NCBI RefSeq assembly: GCF_020181615.1
Contig: NZ_CP084029.1
Span: 389,911-453,910 of the forward strand
From: [Mycobacterium] crassicus
GTDB lineage: Bacteria; Actinomycetota; Actinomycetes; Mycobacteriales; Mycobacteriaceae
DNA: 64,000 nucleotides
Direction of reading: 5' to 3'
The position numbers were made by a program, and so were the translations under genes. Below, piece by piece: positions 1-8,967 of this stretch. Below the pieces are notes generated by a model. That model made no database searches. It was not told the DNA's origin and saw only the letters and a program-made list of their open reading frames with translations. Position 1 is the first letter of the stretch. Each line of letters begins with the position of its first letter.

Positions 1-98
1 AGTTGGTTCGGGTGTATCACTCGATGGCTGCCACGCATGAGGCCAACACGATGATGATGAACGCTCGCGACACCGCCGAAGCCGCCAAGTGGGGCTAG
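1..98 (+). CDS. esxH: EsxH (TB10.4), C-terminal end only
   Basis: Only the last 31 residues are present, read from base 3; the gene is cut by the window start. The end reads [21 protein letters not shown], which matches the C-terminus of EsxH as I remember it. EsxH is a small WXG100 protein secreted by ESX-3 as a heterodimer with EsxG and is linked to iron and zinc acquisition. espG3 follows 33 bases later on the same strand, as in M. tuberculosis, which supports the assignment. Confidence 0.9.
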   Translation, partial: LVRVYHSMAATHEANTMMMNARDTAEAAKWG

Positions 99-131
99 AC
101 CAGCGCTGCCGCTCGGCGATGGACGGCTGTG

Positions 132-1007
132 ATGGGTACTGAACCCAACGCCGCCGAACTCACCGTCGAGCAGGCCTGGTACATCGCGGAGACCATTGGC
201 GCAGGGTCATTTCCGTGGGTTTTGGCGATAACCATGCCCTACTCCGACGCCGGGGAACGCGGTGCGTTCATGGAGCGCCAGCGTGACGAACTGACTCGAA
301 TGGGAGTCGTCGCGCCGGACGGCACGATCAATCGATCCGTGGCCGAATGGATTCGGGTGGTGTGCTTCCCGGACCGTTGGCTGGACCTGCGCTACGTGGG
401 TGCACCGTCCGACGGCGCTCCGGAGATGCTGCGCGGCATCGTGGCGCGCCGCGGCGACGGCTCCGGTAAGCCCGCCCGGACCGTGGTGGCGTTGCGCAAC
501 GCTCAGCTGGTCACGTTCACCGCGATGGAGATCGACGACCCCCGGCTGCTGGTCCCGGTGCTGGGGGCCGGACTGCGGGCGCGTCCGCCTGCCCGGTTCG
601 ACGAGTTCACGCTGCCCGCCCGGGTCGGTGTGCGTGCCGACGAGCGGCTGCGTGCCGGCGCCCCGCTCGGCGAAGTCCTTGACTACCTGGGCATCCCGGT
701 GTCGGCGCGGCCGATCGTGGAGTCGGTCTTCGCCGGCCCGCGCAGCTACGTCGAGGTCGTCGCGGGCTGTGCCCAAGACGGCCGGCACGCCTCCACCGAG
801 GTCGGAATGAGCCTGGTCGACACCGACGAAGGCCGGATACTGGTCGCGCCCACCCGGGCTTTCGACGGCGAGTGGGTGTCGACGTTCCGGCCCGGAACCG
901 ATTTTGCGATCGCCGTGGCGATCGAAGAGCTGACCGCAACGCTGCCCGAGGGCCAGTGGTTCCCCGGTCAGCGACTGTCCCGAGATTTCACCACCCAGCT
1001 GTCCTAG
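132..1007 (+). CDS. espG3: ESX-3 secretion chaperone EspG3
   Basis: About 291 residues, close to the usual EspG3 length (~295). The N-terminus ([17 protein letters not shown], then [11 protein letters not shown]) fits the EspG family. EspG proteins are cytosolic chaperones that bind the helical tip of PE/PPE heterodimers of their own ESX system and deliver them unaggregated to the membrane channel. It lies between esxH and eccD3, the conserved ESX-3 order. A GTG at 129 immediately precedes the ATG at 132; either could start the protein and I chose the ATG. Nothing in the reading frame looks damaged. Confidence 0.92.
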   Translation: MGTEPNAAELTVEQAWYIAETIGAGSFPWVLAITMPYSDAGERGAFMERQRDELTRMGVVAPDGTINRSVAEWIRVVCFPDRWLDLRYVGAPSDGAPEMLRGIVARRGDGSGKPARTVVALRNAQLVTFTAMEIDDPRLLVPVLGAGLRARPPARFDEFTLPARVGVRADERLRAGAPLGEVLDYLGIPVSARPIVESVFAGPRSYVEVVAGCAQDGRHASTEVGMSLVDTDEGRILVAPTRAFDGEWVSTFRPGTDFAIAVAIEELTATLPEGQWFPGQRLSRDFTTQLS

Positions 1008-1035
1008 CAACAAGAATCAAGAATAGAGAACACCA

Positions 1036-2469
1036 ATGACCGAAGCTCCGGTGCTGACCAGCGCCGCCATGCCGATCGTCCGCATCGCGGTTCTGGCCGA
1101 TAGTCGCCTGACTGAGATCGCGCTGCCCGCGGAGTTGCCGCTGCGCGAAATCTTGCCGGCGGTGCAACGCCTGGTTGCCCCGGACACCGGCGATGACGCC
1201 GACCCCGCCTCCGGCGCAACGACTCTGCTGAGCCTGGCGCCGGTCGGTGGCGCGCCGTTCAGCCTGGATGCCAGCCTGGACACGGTCGGCGTGGTCGACG
1301 GCGACCTGCTGGCGCTGCGGCCGGTACCGGTCGGCCCGGCAGCCCCCGGCATCGTCGAGGACATCGCCGATGCCGCCGTGATCTTCTCCGCTTCTCGTCG
1401 TCGGCCCTGGGGGCCCAAGCACATTCAGCGTGCCGCGCTGGCCGCGGGCACAGCGCTGGCCTTCGCGGGGACCGGCCTGGCCGCCGCGCATCGCGCGTTG
1501 ACCGGCGAGCCGGCCGGCCTGTTCGCAGTCGGGGCGATCGCGATTCTGACCGTGCTGGCGGCGTTGGTGGCACGGACCCGCTCGGCGGACGCCGCACTGA
1601 CCATGGCGATCGCGGCGTTGGTGCCGGTCGCGGCCGCCGGCACCCTGGCGGTGCCCGGCGCGTTCGGCCCGGCGCACGTGGTGCTGGGCGCGGCGGCGGT
1701 CAGTGCCTGGGCGTTGATCTGCCTGATCCTGCCGCCGGCCGGCCGGGGCGAACGCGGGATGGCCTTCTTCACCGCCGCGGTGGTCGTCGGTGTCGGGGTG
1801 TTGGCGGCTGCCGCCGTCAAGACGTTCTGGGAGGTGCCGTATCTCAGCCTCGGCTGCGGGCTGATCACCGCCTCGCTGCTGCTCACCGTTGCCGCTCCGC
1901 AGGTTTCGGCGTTGTGGGCGCGGCTGCCGCTGCCGGTGATCCCGGCTCCCGGCGACCCGACCCCGTCGGCCCTGCCGCAGGGTGTGCTCGAGGACCTGCC
2001 CCGTCGCGTCCGGGTCACCGACGCCCACCAGACCGGCTTCATCGCCGGCGCCGTGCTGCTGGCCGTGCTCGGTTCGGTGGCGATCGCCGCTGCGCCCGAG
2101 GGCCTTTCGGGTTGGGCGTGGTACGTGGTGGCGGGCATCGCGGTGGCCTCGGTGCTGCGGGCCCGGGTGTGGGACTCGGCGTGGTGCAAGGCCTGGCTGC
2201 TGGCTCAGCCGCACCTGACCGCTCTGGTCCTGCTGGCCTGTTACGCCGCGACCGGTCGCTACGCGGCGGCCTTCGGTGCGGTGCTGGTGCTGGCCGCCCT
2301 GGTGGCGGTCTGGGCGATCGTCGCGCTGAGCCCGTCGGTCGCGTCACCGGACAGCTACTCGCTGCCGCTTCGCCGGTTGGTCGGATTCCTGGCCTCCGGC
2401 GTCGACGCCACGCTGATCCCGGTCATGGCCTACCTGGTCGGCATCTTCGCCTGGGTTCTGTCTCGATGA
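1036..2469 (+). CDS. eccD3: ESX-3 membrane channel component EccD3
   Basis: 477 residues. About the first 95 residues form the cytosolic ubiquitin-like domain (PIVRIAVLADSRLTEIALP onward). After a basic linker (SRRRPWGPKHIQRA) come roughly eleven hydrophobic segments to the C-terminus. EccD forms the inner-membrane pore of the type VII complex together with EccB, EccC and EccE. The start is the ATG at 1036, 28 bases after espG3. The stop overlaps the mycP3 start as ATGA (2466-2469), so the two are translationally coupled. Confidence 0.93.
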   Translation: MTEAPVLTSAAMPIVRIAVLADSRLTEIALPAELPLREILPAVQRLVAPDTGDDADPASGATTLLSLAPVGGAPFSLDASLDTVGVVDGDLLALRPVPVGPAAPGIVEDIADAAVIFSASRRRPWGPKHIQRAALAAGTALAFAGTGLAAAHRALTGEPAGLFAVGAIAILTVLAALVARTRSADAALTMAIAALVPVAAAGTLAVPGAFGPAHVVLGAAAVSAWALICLILPPAGRGERGMAFFTAAVVVGVGVLAAAAVKTFWEVPYLSLGCGLITASLLLTVAAPQVSALWARLPLPVIPAPGDPTPSALPQGVLEDLPRRVRVTDAHQTGFIAGAVLLAVLGSVAIAAAPEGLSGWAWYVVAGIAVASVLRARVWDSAWCKAWLLAQPHLTALVLLACYAATGRYAAAFGAVLVLAALVAVWAIVALSPSVASPDSYSLPLRRLVGFLASGVDATLIPVMAYLVGIFAWVLSR

Positions 2470-3878
2470 CGTTGCTCAAGAAGGGCGGGATCGCCGGTGC
2501 GGCAGTGGGATTGACCCTGCTGCTGGCCGGTCCGCCCGCATCGGCTATCACCCCGCCGAACGTCGACCCGATGGTACCGCCGCCCAGCGGGGCGCCCGGT
2601 CCCGTCGCGGCGATGGAACAGCGCGGTGACTGCGCGAGTTCGGGCCTGCTGCCCGGCACCGACACCGCTGCGGTCACGGCCGGGCAGCGAATGCTCGATC
2701 TGCCCACCGCATGGCAGTTCTCCCGCGGCGAGGGCCAGACCGTGGCCGTGATCGACACCGGCGTGCGGCCGGGTCCGCGACTGCCGGCGGTCGACCCGGG
2801 CGGCGACTACATCGGCACGACCGACGGCCTGACCGACTGCGACGGGCACGGAACGCTGGTCGCCGGCATTGTGGCCGGACAGCCCGCACCGGAAGGCCAG
2901 GACGGCTTCACGGGGGTGGCGCCGGGAGCGCGGCTGCTGTCGCTGCGATCGGCCTCGGCGACCATCTCCCCGAGACTGGGCGGCGACGACCCGCGTGCCA
3001 CCCGGGTGATCACCGACCTCACCGCGTTGGCGCGGGCCATCGTGCACGCCGCCGACCTCGGTGCTCGGGTCATCACCATCTCCACCACCACCTGCGTGCC
3101 CGCCGACCACAACGTCGACCAGATCGCGCTGGGAGCGGCACTGCGCTACGCGGCGGTGGAGAAGGACGCGCTCATCGTGGCCGCGGCCGGCGACCACGGC
3201 CAGACCGGATCCGTCGGTGGCGGCGGTGAGGCGTGCGAGTCGAATCCGCTCACCGATCTGAGCCGGCCGCAGGACCCGCGCAACTGGGGCAGCGTCACCT
3301 CCCTGTCGATTCCGTCGTGGTGGCACCCGTATGTGCTGTCGGTGGCCTCGCTGTCCCCGTCCGGGCAGCCGTCGTCGTTCACCATGGCCGGACCGTGGGT
3401 CGGCGTGGCCGCACCCGGCGAGGGCGTGATGTCGGTCAGCAACCGGGAGGACGGCGGCCTGGCCAACGCGCTTCCGGGCAACCAGGGCAAGCTGGTGCCG
3501 CTCAGCGGCACCGGGTATGCCGCCGGCTATGTGGCCGGGGTGGCCGCGCTGGTCCGGGGTCGCTACCCCGACCTGAACGCCATGCAGGTGGCACACCGGA
3601 TCGTCGCCACCGCGCACAACTCGGCGCGCGCGCCGTCGGGCCTGGTCGGTGCCGGCATCGTCGACCCGGTGGCCGCTCTCACCTGGGAGCTGACGCCGGC
3701 CCAGGATCCGGCCAACCCGCCGGTGAAGAAACTCGCTCCACCACCGGTTCCGCAACCCGAGGACCCCGCGCCGCGGATCGTGGCCTTCGCGGGAACCGCG
3801 CTGCTGGCCGGATTGGTCGCCGCCGTCGCCACCGGCGCCGCCGCGGCCGCCCGCCGACGAAAGGAAGACCAACTGTGA
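2466..3878 (+). CDS. mycP3: Mycosin-3 (MycP3), subtilisin-like protein with a degenerate active site
   Basis: 470 residues: signal peptide (about 1-27), N-terminal extension, subtilase domain, Pro-rich linker and a C-terminal membrane anchor (about 440-462) followed by basic residues. The catalytic Asp is present (VIDTG, residue 97), as is the His (DGHGT, residue 128). Where the family has GTS with the nucleophilic Ser, this protein reads LSGTGYAAGYVAG: residue 350 is Gly (codon GGG at 3513-3515). The oxyanion Asn of the family AAAGN motif is Asp (AAAGDHG, residue 243). The disulphide Cys pair (STTTCVP, EACESNP) is kept. Mycosins stabilise the ESX membrane complex and this role is known not to need protease activity, so a non-cleaving MycP3 could still work. 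The start overlaps eccD3 (ATGA) and the end overlaps eccE3 (GTGA). Confidence 0.92.
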   Translation: MTLLKKGGIAGAAVGLTLLLAGPPASAITPPNVDPMVPPPSGAPGPVAAMEQRGDCASSGLLPGTDTAAVTAGQRMLDLPTAWQFSRGEGQTVAVIDTGVRPGPRLPAVDPGGDYIGTTDGLTDCDGHGTLVAGIVAGQPAPEGQDGFTGVAPGARLLSLRSASATISPRLGGDDPRATRVITDLTALARAIVHAADLGARVITISTTTCVPADHNVDQIALGAALRYAAVEKDALIVAAAGDHGQTGSVGGGGEACESNPLTDLSRPQDPRNWGSVTSLSIPSWWHPYVLSVASLSPSGQPSSFTMAGPWVGVAAPGEGVMSVSNREDGGLANALPGNQGKLVPLSGTGYAAGYVAGVAALVRGRYPDLNAMQVAHRIVATAHNSARAPSGLVGAGIVDPVAALTWELTPAQDPANPPVKKLAPPPVPQPEDPAPRIVAFAGTALLAGLVAAVATGAAAAARRRKEDQL

Positions 3879-4846
3879 GCCTGCACCGATCGTCCATTCC
3901 CCTGCCCGGGCCGGGCCGGATCAGCCTGGTGCTGCTGGCCGTTGTTCCGGCGGTGTTGGCCTATCCGTGGCCGGCCACCCGGGAACGCTGGGTGCTGGGT
4001 GTCGCTGTCGCCGTGGCGATCCTGCTGCTGAGCTGGTGGCAGGGCCTGCACCTGACCACGATCGTCGGTCGCCGGCTGGCCATGTCGCGTTCGCGCGGTG
4101 GCGTGCACACCGACCGGCGGTCCGGCTCCGGTGCCCGGGCCACCGCGGCGTTGCGGATCAAGTCCGGCGCCGCCGGGGACACCCTGCCGCTGTCGCTGAT
4201 CTCCGGCTACCTGAACCGGTACGGACTGCGGGCCGACGCCGTGCGAATCACCAGTCACGGCACCGGCGACACCTGGATCGGACTGACCTACTCGGCCGCG
4301 CCGAACCTTGCTGCCCTGCAGGCCCGTTCGTCGACCATCCCGTTGCAGCGGACTGCCGACATCGCGGTGCGCCGGCTGTCCGATCACCTTCGCGAGATCG
4401 GCTGGGACACCGCACTTGTCGCCGATGGCGACATTCCCGCGCTGATCGACGCGGGCGCGAAGGAGACCTGGCGGTCGGTCATCGACGGCCCCGGTGACCA
4501 CGTCGCCGCCTACCTGGTGAGCATCGATGCGGCGCTGGCGGACACGTTCGACCGGATTCGGGCGTCTGCAGCCGAGGAGACCTGGACGGCATTGGAGATC
4601 TCCGGTTCCGGCGATCAGCGGACCATCGCGGCGGCGTGCGCCCTGCGCACCGGGTCGGCCCCCGACGGCACCGCGCCGCTGGCCGGACTGGTGCCGCAGC
4701 AGGGCAACCACCGGACCGCGCTGTGCAGCCTGCACCCGCTGTCGGGGAGCCGCCTGGACGGCCACACCGCACTGCCCGCCGACGCCCTCGCCGGGCTGCG
4801 GTGGCCGGTCGCGGCGGGCACCAGAAGTGAAGTGGCCGCCGGCTAG
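3875..4846 (+). CDS. eccE3: ESX-3 membrane component EccE3
   Basis: 323 residues starting at a GTG that overlaps the mycP3 stop (GTGA, 3875-3878). The family length is about 330. Two hydrophobic segments lie near the N-terminus (about residues 15-35 and 40-58), then a basic stretch (GRRLAMSRSRGG) and a long cytosolic domain. EccE sits at the periphery of the type VII core complex. This is the last gene of the ESX-3 operon; its final four bases overlap the convergent hydrolase gene, so no room is left for an intergenic terminator. Confidence 0.9.
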   Translation: MSLHRSSIPLPGPGRISLVLLAVVPAVLAYPWPATRERWVLGVAVAVAILLLSWWQGLHLTTIVGRRLAMSRSRGGVHTDRRSGSGARATAALRIKSGAAGDTLPLSLISGYLNRYGLRADAVRITSHGTGDTWIGLTYSAAPNLAALQARSSTIPLQRTADIAVRRLSDHLREIGWDTALVADGDIPALIDAGAKETWRSVIDGPGDHVAAYLVSIDAALADTFDRIRASAAEETWTALEISGSGDQRTIAAACALRTGSAPDGTAPLAGLVPQQGNHRTALCSLHPLSGSRLDGHTALPADALAGLRWPVAAGTRSEVAAG

Positions 4847-6036
4847 AACATGTAGCCCCGCAGGAAGGCCGTCATCCGGCGCAGATAGGCCGGCTGGCTG
4901 ACGTGCAGCACATGGTTTCCCGGAAACCAGTGCAGCGCGCAGTGATCCCAGTGCCGCCAGAGCATCTCGGCCTGCTCCGGCGGCGCCAACCGGTCACCCA
5001 GACCGGTGATGATCAGCCGCCGATCCTTGGGCACCAGGGCCGGGTAGTTCAGCGGCGAGTGGTACGCCGTCGAGATGGCGAATTCGTCGTGGGGAATCCG
5101 TCCCATCAGTTGGCCGGCCTGCAGCACCTTGTTGGCCGGGAACCAGTCCCGGATCTCCGCCTCGACCGAGACCACCGGCACGTTCGGGATCACCGCCTGC
5201 AGACGGGGTTCGACGGCGGCCAGCAGGGCGCTGGTGTATCCCCCGAGCGATAGGCCGGTCAACGCGATGCGGTCGACACCGGTGAACTCCAGATAGTCGA
5301 CCATCGAGCGGAAGTCGTGCACGGCTTGGGCCATCGCCTCGGAGAATCCCGACATACCGTGCGAGAAGTAGCCGTATCCGCTGAACGGAGAATGTTTTTC
5401 GGCCCGGCGGCCGTGGAACGGCAGGGTGAAGAGCGCCACGTCGTAACCGGACCGGAAGAACCACGGCAGCGAGAAGAACAATCCGTTGAACAGGTAGGCC
5501 GAACCCATGAACCCGTGGATGACACACAGCGTCGGTCGCGGCCCGTCGTCGTGACGCCAATGCTGGAACCGGGCGGTGTTGTTGCGCTCCAGGGCGTGCC
5601 AGGAGTCGCGCATCGCCGGGTTGACCGCCTCGAAACCACTGGTGAACGCCACGTTCTCGACCGTCCCGCGCGCGATCCGTTCGGCCAGCGGATTGGCGCG
5701 TCGCGAGGAGATCCTGGGCAGCGCCGACGGCGCCGGAAAGGAGCGGGCGGGGTCACGTTCGGCGGCCAACTGGGCGTAGAACTCCAGTTGCTCGCGTTCC
5801 CGGCTGGACTGCCCGCGGCCGACCACGGTGGTCACCACCGAGGGAATCATCGCCGCCGCCACCATCGATGCCACCGCGGTGCGCAGGCCGATGTCGGCGA
5901 ACGCCGAGGTGTCGACGATTATCTTCTCCCGCAACGACAGTTCGCTGCGGTCCGGCAGGCCGCGCTCGCCGGCGTCGGCGCTGGGAACATCGGGGATCGG
6001 AATAGGGGGGTTGAGTGGGGTGGCATCAGAGGTCAC
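4843..6036 (-). CDS. Alpha/beta-hydrolase, homologue of Rv0293c
   Basis: 397 residues from a GTG start. The nucleophile elbow is GLSLGGY (G-x-S-x-G) in the second half. An oxyanion-type HG motif sits in CVIHGFMGSAY, and the C-terminus carries a plausible catalytic His (FPGNHVLHVSQP). The first 110 residues are an extra N-terminal region with one weakly hydrophobic stretch (SMVAAAMIPSVVTTVVGRG). The substrate is unknown. M. tuberculosis also has a convergent gene here right after ESX-3, so this is a core gene. Its start overlaps the end of the upstream amidohydrolase gene (6026-6036), suggesting one transcript with it and bluB. Confidence 0.8.
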   Translation of the reverse strand: MTSDATPLNPPIPIPDVPSADAGERGLPDRSELSLREKIIVDTSAFADIGLRTAVASMVAAAMIPSVVTTVVGRGQSSREREQLEFYAQLAAERDPARSFPAPSALPRISSRRANPLAERIARGTVENVAFTSGFEAVNPAMRDSWHALERNNTARFQHWRHDDGPRPTLCVIHGFMGSAYLFNGLFFSLPWFFRSGYDVALFTLPFHGRRAEKHSPFSGYGYFSHGMSGFSEAMAQAVHDFRSMVDYLEFTGVDRIALTGLSLGGYTSALLAAVEPRLQAVIPNVPVVSVEAEIRDWFPANKVLQAGQLMGRIPHDEFAISTAYHSPLNYPALVPKDRRLIITGLGDRLAPPEQAEMLWRHWDHCALHWFPGNHVLHVSQPAYLRRMTAFLRGYMF

Positions 6037-6973
6037 GGTCTCCGGCCTTTCTCGGGTGCGGGGCGGGGCCCGTCACTGGCGATGTTAGCGGGACAGCGAA
6101 CAATCGAGCCGCGTTGTCGTGCAGAACGTCGCGCAGCCAGGCGTCGTCGACGCCCGGAAGTCCGGTGACCGCCCGTAGTGCGTCGAGGTAGCCGTACGGG
6201 ATGTTCGGAAAGTCGCTGCCGAACACGATCCGCTCACCGGCCGCCCGCAGTCGCGGCTCATGTTCGGCCGGAAACGGCATACTTTCGTCGATGAACGCGG
6301 TGAACGCCATGGTGGTGTCCAGGTGCACTGCCTCCGAATCCAGGCAGATGTCGAGGAATTCGCCGTACTCCGGCATGCCCATGTGGGCGATGATCAGCCT
6401 CAGCCGCGGGTGGCGGCGCAGCAGTCGCCGGACGGGATCGGGGCCGGTGAATCGTCCGGGCTGCGGCCCGGAGCCGCAGTGGATGACGACGGGGGTGCCG
6501 GAATCCTCGATCGCTCCCCAGACTCCGTCGAGCAGGGGATCATTCGGGTCGTAGTCGCCGACCTGGATGTGCGCCTTGAAAACCCGGGTTCCGCTGTCGA
6601 TCGCCGCGGCCACGTATTCGGTTGCTCCGGGCTCGGGGTAGAACGTCGCGGTGGCCAGGCAATCCACTGTCTCCGTTGCGAATTGGGACGACCACTGGTT
6701 GAGCCATGTCGCCATCTCCGGCTTGTGCGGATACACCAGCGAGGTGAATCGGCGGACACCGAAGGCCCGTAGCGTCGCGACCCGGTGGGCCTCGTCGGTG
6801 CGGTAGTTGATCGGCCAGGGGCGCCCCACCAGCGGCCCGGCCGAGTCGAAGTAGTTCCACACCTTGTCCATCACCGACTTCGGCATGAAATGGGTGTGGA
6901 CGTCGATGATGCCCGGCAGCCCGAGCCCCGACCAGATCTGGTGGATCCCCGCGGCCTCGTCGCTGTGGGTCAT
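6026..6973 (-). CDS. Amidohydrolase family metal-dependent hydrolase
   Basis: 315 residues. The amidohydrolase-2 (TIM barrel) signatures are present: DVHTHF near residue 25 (metal H-x-H), KAHIQVGDYD, VIHCG, IIAHMGMPEYGEF, and VFGSDFPNIPYG near the end with the metal Asp. Such enzymes hydrolyse or decarboxylate small substrates; the substrate cannot be read from the sequence. The open frame continues upstream into the bluB region, but the ATG at 6973 forms an ATGA overlap with the bluB stop, so I start there. Coupling to bluB suggests joint expression. Confidence 0.82.
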   Translation of the reverse strand: MTHSDEAAGIHQIWSGLGLPGIIDVHTHFMPKSVMDKVWNYFDSAGPLVGRPWPINYRTDEAHRVATLRAFGVRRFTSLVYPHKPEMATWLNQWSSQFATETVDCLATATFYPEPGATEYVAAAIDSGTRVFKAHIQVGDYDPNDPLLDGVWGAIEDSGTPVVIHCGSGPQPGRFTGPDPVRRLLRRHPRLRLIIAHMGMPEYGEFLDICLDSEAVHLDTTMAFTAFIDESMPFPAEHEPRLRAAGERIVFGSDFPNIPYGYLDALRAVTGLPGVDDAWLRDVLHDNAARLFAVPLTSPVTGPAPHPRKAGDRDL

Positions 6974-7620
6974 GGCAGTGTCCAACTGTTCTCGGAGACG
7001 AACTCGCCCAACGGCCGCCGGTAGGCCCACTGGTCGATCTCCAGTGCTGGTCGATCGGGAAATTCCGGAACCGGGCCCAGACACAGGATCGCCACCGGCT
7101 CCGCGTCGGCGGGCATGCCCAGAAGTTCTGCCAGCGGTTCCGGCTCGAACAGGGACACCCACCCCATGCCCAGGCCCTCGGCGCGGGCGGCCAGCCACAG
7201 GTTCTGGATGGCGCACGACACCGACGCCAGGTCCATCTGTGGCAGCGTGCGGCGGCCGAAGATGTGGGCCTGCCTGCCCTCACGCAGTGCCACCACGAAA
7301 AGCTCGGCGCAGTCCAGGATGCCCTCCACCTTCAGTGTCAGGAACTCCTGTTCGCGCTCACCCAGTGCGTGGGCGGTGCGGTGACGTTCTTCGTCGACCA
7401 GGGCGTGGATGCGTTGGCGCAGAGTGTCGTCGGTGATGCGGACGAACCGCCACGGCTGCATCAGCCCCACGCTGGGCGCGGCGTGCGCCGCTGCGAGCAG
7501 GCGGGCCAGCACGTCCGGGTCGACGGTGCGGCCCGGGACGAACCGGCGCATGTCACGCCGCTCGGCGATCGCCCGGTACACGGCCTGGCGCTCCTGCGCG
7601 GTGAAGGAAAGATCGGCCAC
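6970..7620 (-). CDS. bluB: BluB-like 5,6-dimethylbenzimidazole synthase / nitroreductase-fold flavoprotein
   Basis: 216 residues, homologue of Rv0306. The nitroreductase fold is seen in AIAERRDMRRFVPG near the N-terminus, APSVGLMQPWRFV, and AARAEGLGMGWVSLF. BluB cleaves reduced FMN with oxygen to give 5,6-dimethylbenzimidazole, the lower ligand of vitamin B12; this role is inferred from family resemblance. The start is a GTG at 7620. A TACCAT element at 7627-7632 on the same strand lies 6 bases before it, as in a leaderless transcript. It heads a coupled run bluB, amidohydrolase, hydrolase on the minus strand. Confidence 0.8.
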   Translation of the reverse strand: MADLSFTAQERQAVYRAIAERRDMRRFVPGRTVDPDVLARLLAAAHAAPSVGLMQPWRFVRITDDTLRQRIHALVDEERHRTAHALGEREQEFLTLKVEGILDCAELFVVALREGRQAHIFGRRTLPQMDLASVSCAIQNLWLAARAEGLGMGWVSLFEPEPLAELLGMPADAEPVAILCLGPVPEFPDRPALEIDQWAYRRPLGEFVSENSWTLP

Positions 7621-7657
7621 GCGATGATGGTACGAGGCAGACCAAGGGAGGCCCGCG

Positions 7658-7996
7658 ATGAAACGTTGGGAATTGCTCGATCAGCTGTCCACCGACGCCG
7701 CCGGCAGCTGGGTATACGGCGACCCGCAGCAGACCGCCGACGGCGCCACGGTGATCACCGCGGCCCGGGTCCGGGCCTCGGGCGGCGACGGTTCCGGGGT
7801 CACCGCCACCCCGGCCGGTGCGCTGGTGATCCGCGCAGACCGGACCGAATGGGTACCGGCCGTCAAGGTCGACCGGATCGCGCTGCTGGGGGTGCTCACC
7901 GGGCTGCTGTCGGCGGTGATCATCGCCCTGGCGGTGCTGCGCCGGCCGCCCTGGCCGGACCTGCGGGTCACCGTTGACCGGCACATCGGCGAGTGA
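7658..7996 (+). CDS. Small single-pass membrane protein of unknown function
   Basis: 112 residues, preceded by AAGGGAGG at about 8 bases from the ATG. Residues 15-70 form a soluble part (GSWVYGDPQQTADGATVIT, a glycine-rich turn, then GALVIRADRTEWVPAVKVDR), and one membrane segment follows (LLGVLTGLLSAVIIALAVL). The soluble part distantly resembles the GerW/YtfJ domain, with its order of charged edge strand, GG turn and hydrophobic strand; this is a weak impression. It is four bases upstream of the PAP2 phosphatase gene and probably co-transcribed with it. Confidence 0.65.
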   Translation: MKRWELLDQLSTDAAGSWVYGDPQQTADGATVITAARVRASGGDGSGVTATPAGALVIRADRTEWVPAVKVDRIALLGVLTGLLSAVIIALAVLRRPPWPDLRVTVDRHIGE

Positions 7997-8000
7997 GGCG

Positions 8001-8681
8001 ATGACGCCCTCGAAGGTGTGTCGGTGGGCGCTGGTCTCGGGTGCGGCCGCCGTTGCGGTCTATGCCCTGGCACTGCTGGGCTACCGGCAGCACTGGATCG
8101 TGCCGTACACCGTCGACGCGTTCGCGTCGGACGTCAGCCACGACATCGGCATCGCCTACCCGGCCTGGGTGTGGTTCTGGGACGGGGTATCCACGGTGTT
8201 CGCGCCGCCGGTGTTCCGGGTGCTGGCCATGGTGGCGGCCATTGTCGCGGTGAGCCGGCGCCGGTTGCGCACGGCGCTGTTTCTGCTGGTGACGGTCGAG
8301 GCGACCGGCTTGCTCACCCAGGTGGCCAAGGACGCCGTGGACCGGCGGCGCCCAACGACCGCGCTGGTGGAGGCGACGTCGTCGTCGTTTCCGTCCGGGC
8401 ACGCCCTCGGGGTGATGGTCGGGGTCGGGGCACTGCTGGTGGCGGCGTTGCCGGTGCTGCGACGCCACGCACGGCTGGCCGCTGTGTGCGCCGGCGTGCT
8501 GGTGGTGGCCGGGGTCGGCGCGGCGCGGGTGGCGCTCAGCGTGCATTACCCCTCGGACGTGCTGGCGGGGTGGGCGCTGGGTTGGGCGTATCTGTGCGGG
8601 TGGGCGGTGCTGCTGCGGCCGTGGGCCGACGGGGTTGACCCGGTGCGGCCCACACCGCAGGATGATCTTGATGACCAGTAG
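8001..8681 (+). CDS. PAP2-type membrane phosphatase (Rv0308-like)
   Basis: 226 residues from the ATG at 8001; the open frame extends upstream, but this ATG lies just after the preceding stop. All three phosphatidic-acid-phosphatase motifs are present: KDAVDRRRP, SSFPSGHA, and RVALSVHYPSD. About five to six membrane segments surround them, placing the active site on the outer face. The family removes phosphate from lipid phosphates such as polyprenyl diphosphates; the substrate is not determinable. Rv0308 occupies the same position in M. tuberculosis, next to Rv0309. Confidence 0.85.
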   Translation: MTPSKVCRWALVSGAAAVAVYALALLGYRQHWIVPYTVDAFASDVSHDIGIAYPAWVWFWDGVSTVFAPPVFRVLAMVAAIVAVSRRRLRTALFLLVTVEATGLLTQVAKDAVDRRRPTTALVEATSSSFPSGHALGVMVGVGALLVAALPVLRRHARLAAVCAGVLVVAGVGAARVALSVHYPSDVLAGWALGWAYLCGWAVLLRPWADGVDPVRPTPQDDLDDQ

Positions 8682-8907
8682 CAATGCCGACCCGGTGGGG
8701 GCCCTCGTCTGTTCCCGCAAGGGCTGCAGCGCTGACGCGACGTTCGGCATGCTGTGGAACAACCCCAAGCTGCACACCCCCGAACGCCGCAAGGTGTGGT
8801 TGACCTGTCCCGAACACCGGGAGTACTTCCGCGAGTACCTGTCGTCGCGAGGGCTGCTCAGGAGTGAGGCGCCGGTCGAGGCGTTGGAGCGTCGCGCGGA
8901 GCCGTGA
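8671..8907 (+). CDS. Small Cys-containing protein, often annotated as acetone-carboxylase-like
   Basis: 78 residues. The start is taken at ATG 8671, which overlaps the PAP2 gene by 11 bases; an in-frame ATG also exists at 8662. It has a CSRKGC motif near the N-terminus and CPEHREYF later, so four ligands (Cys, Cys, Cys, His) could hold a zinc. Small proteins of this look in actinobacteria often carry the label acetone carboxylase, which is not supported by length or content. Function unknown. Confidence 0.65.
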   Translation: MTSSNADPVGALVCSRKGCSADATFGMLWNNPKLHTPERRKVWLTCPEHREYFREYLSSRGLLRSEAPVEALERRAEP

Positions 8908-8967
8908 AACCGTGGCGCGCCGCGATCGGTGTTTGACCCGCCCCCGGCGTCCGTCGATGATGAGTCG

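Noticed and set aside
1914..2465. Upstream extension of the mycP3 frame
   Set aside because: It lies inside eccD3 in another frame; the signal peptide and ATGA overlap place the true start at 2466.
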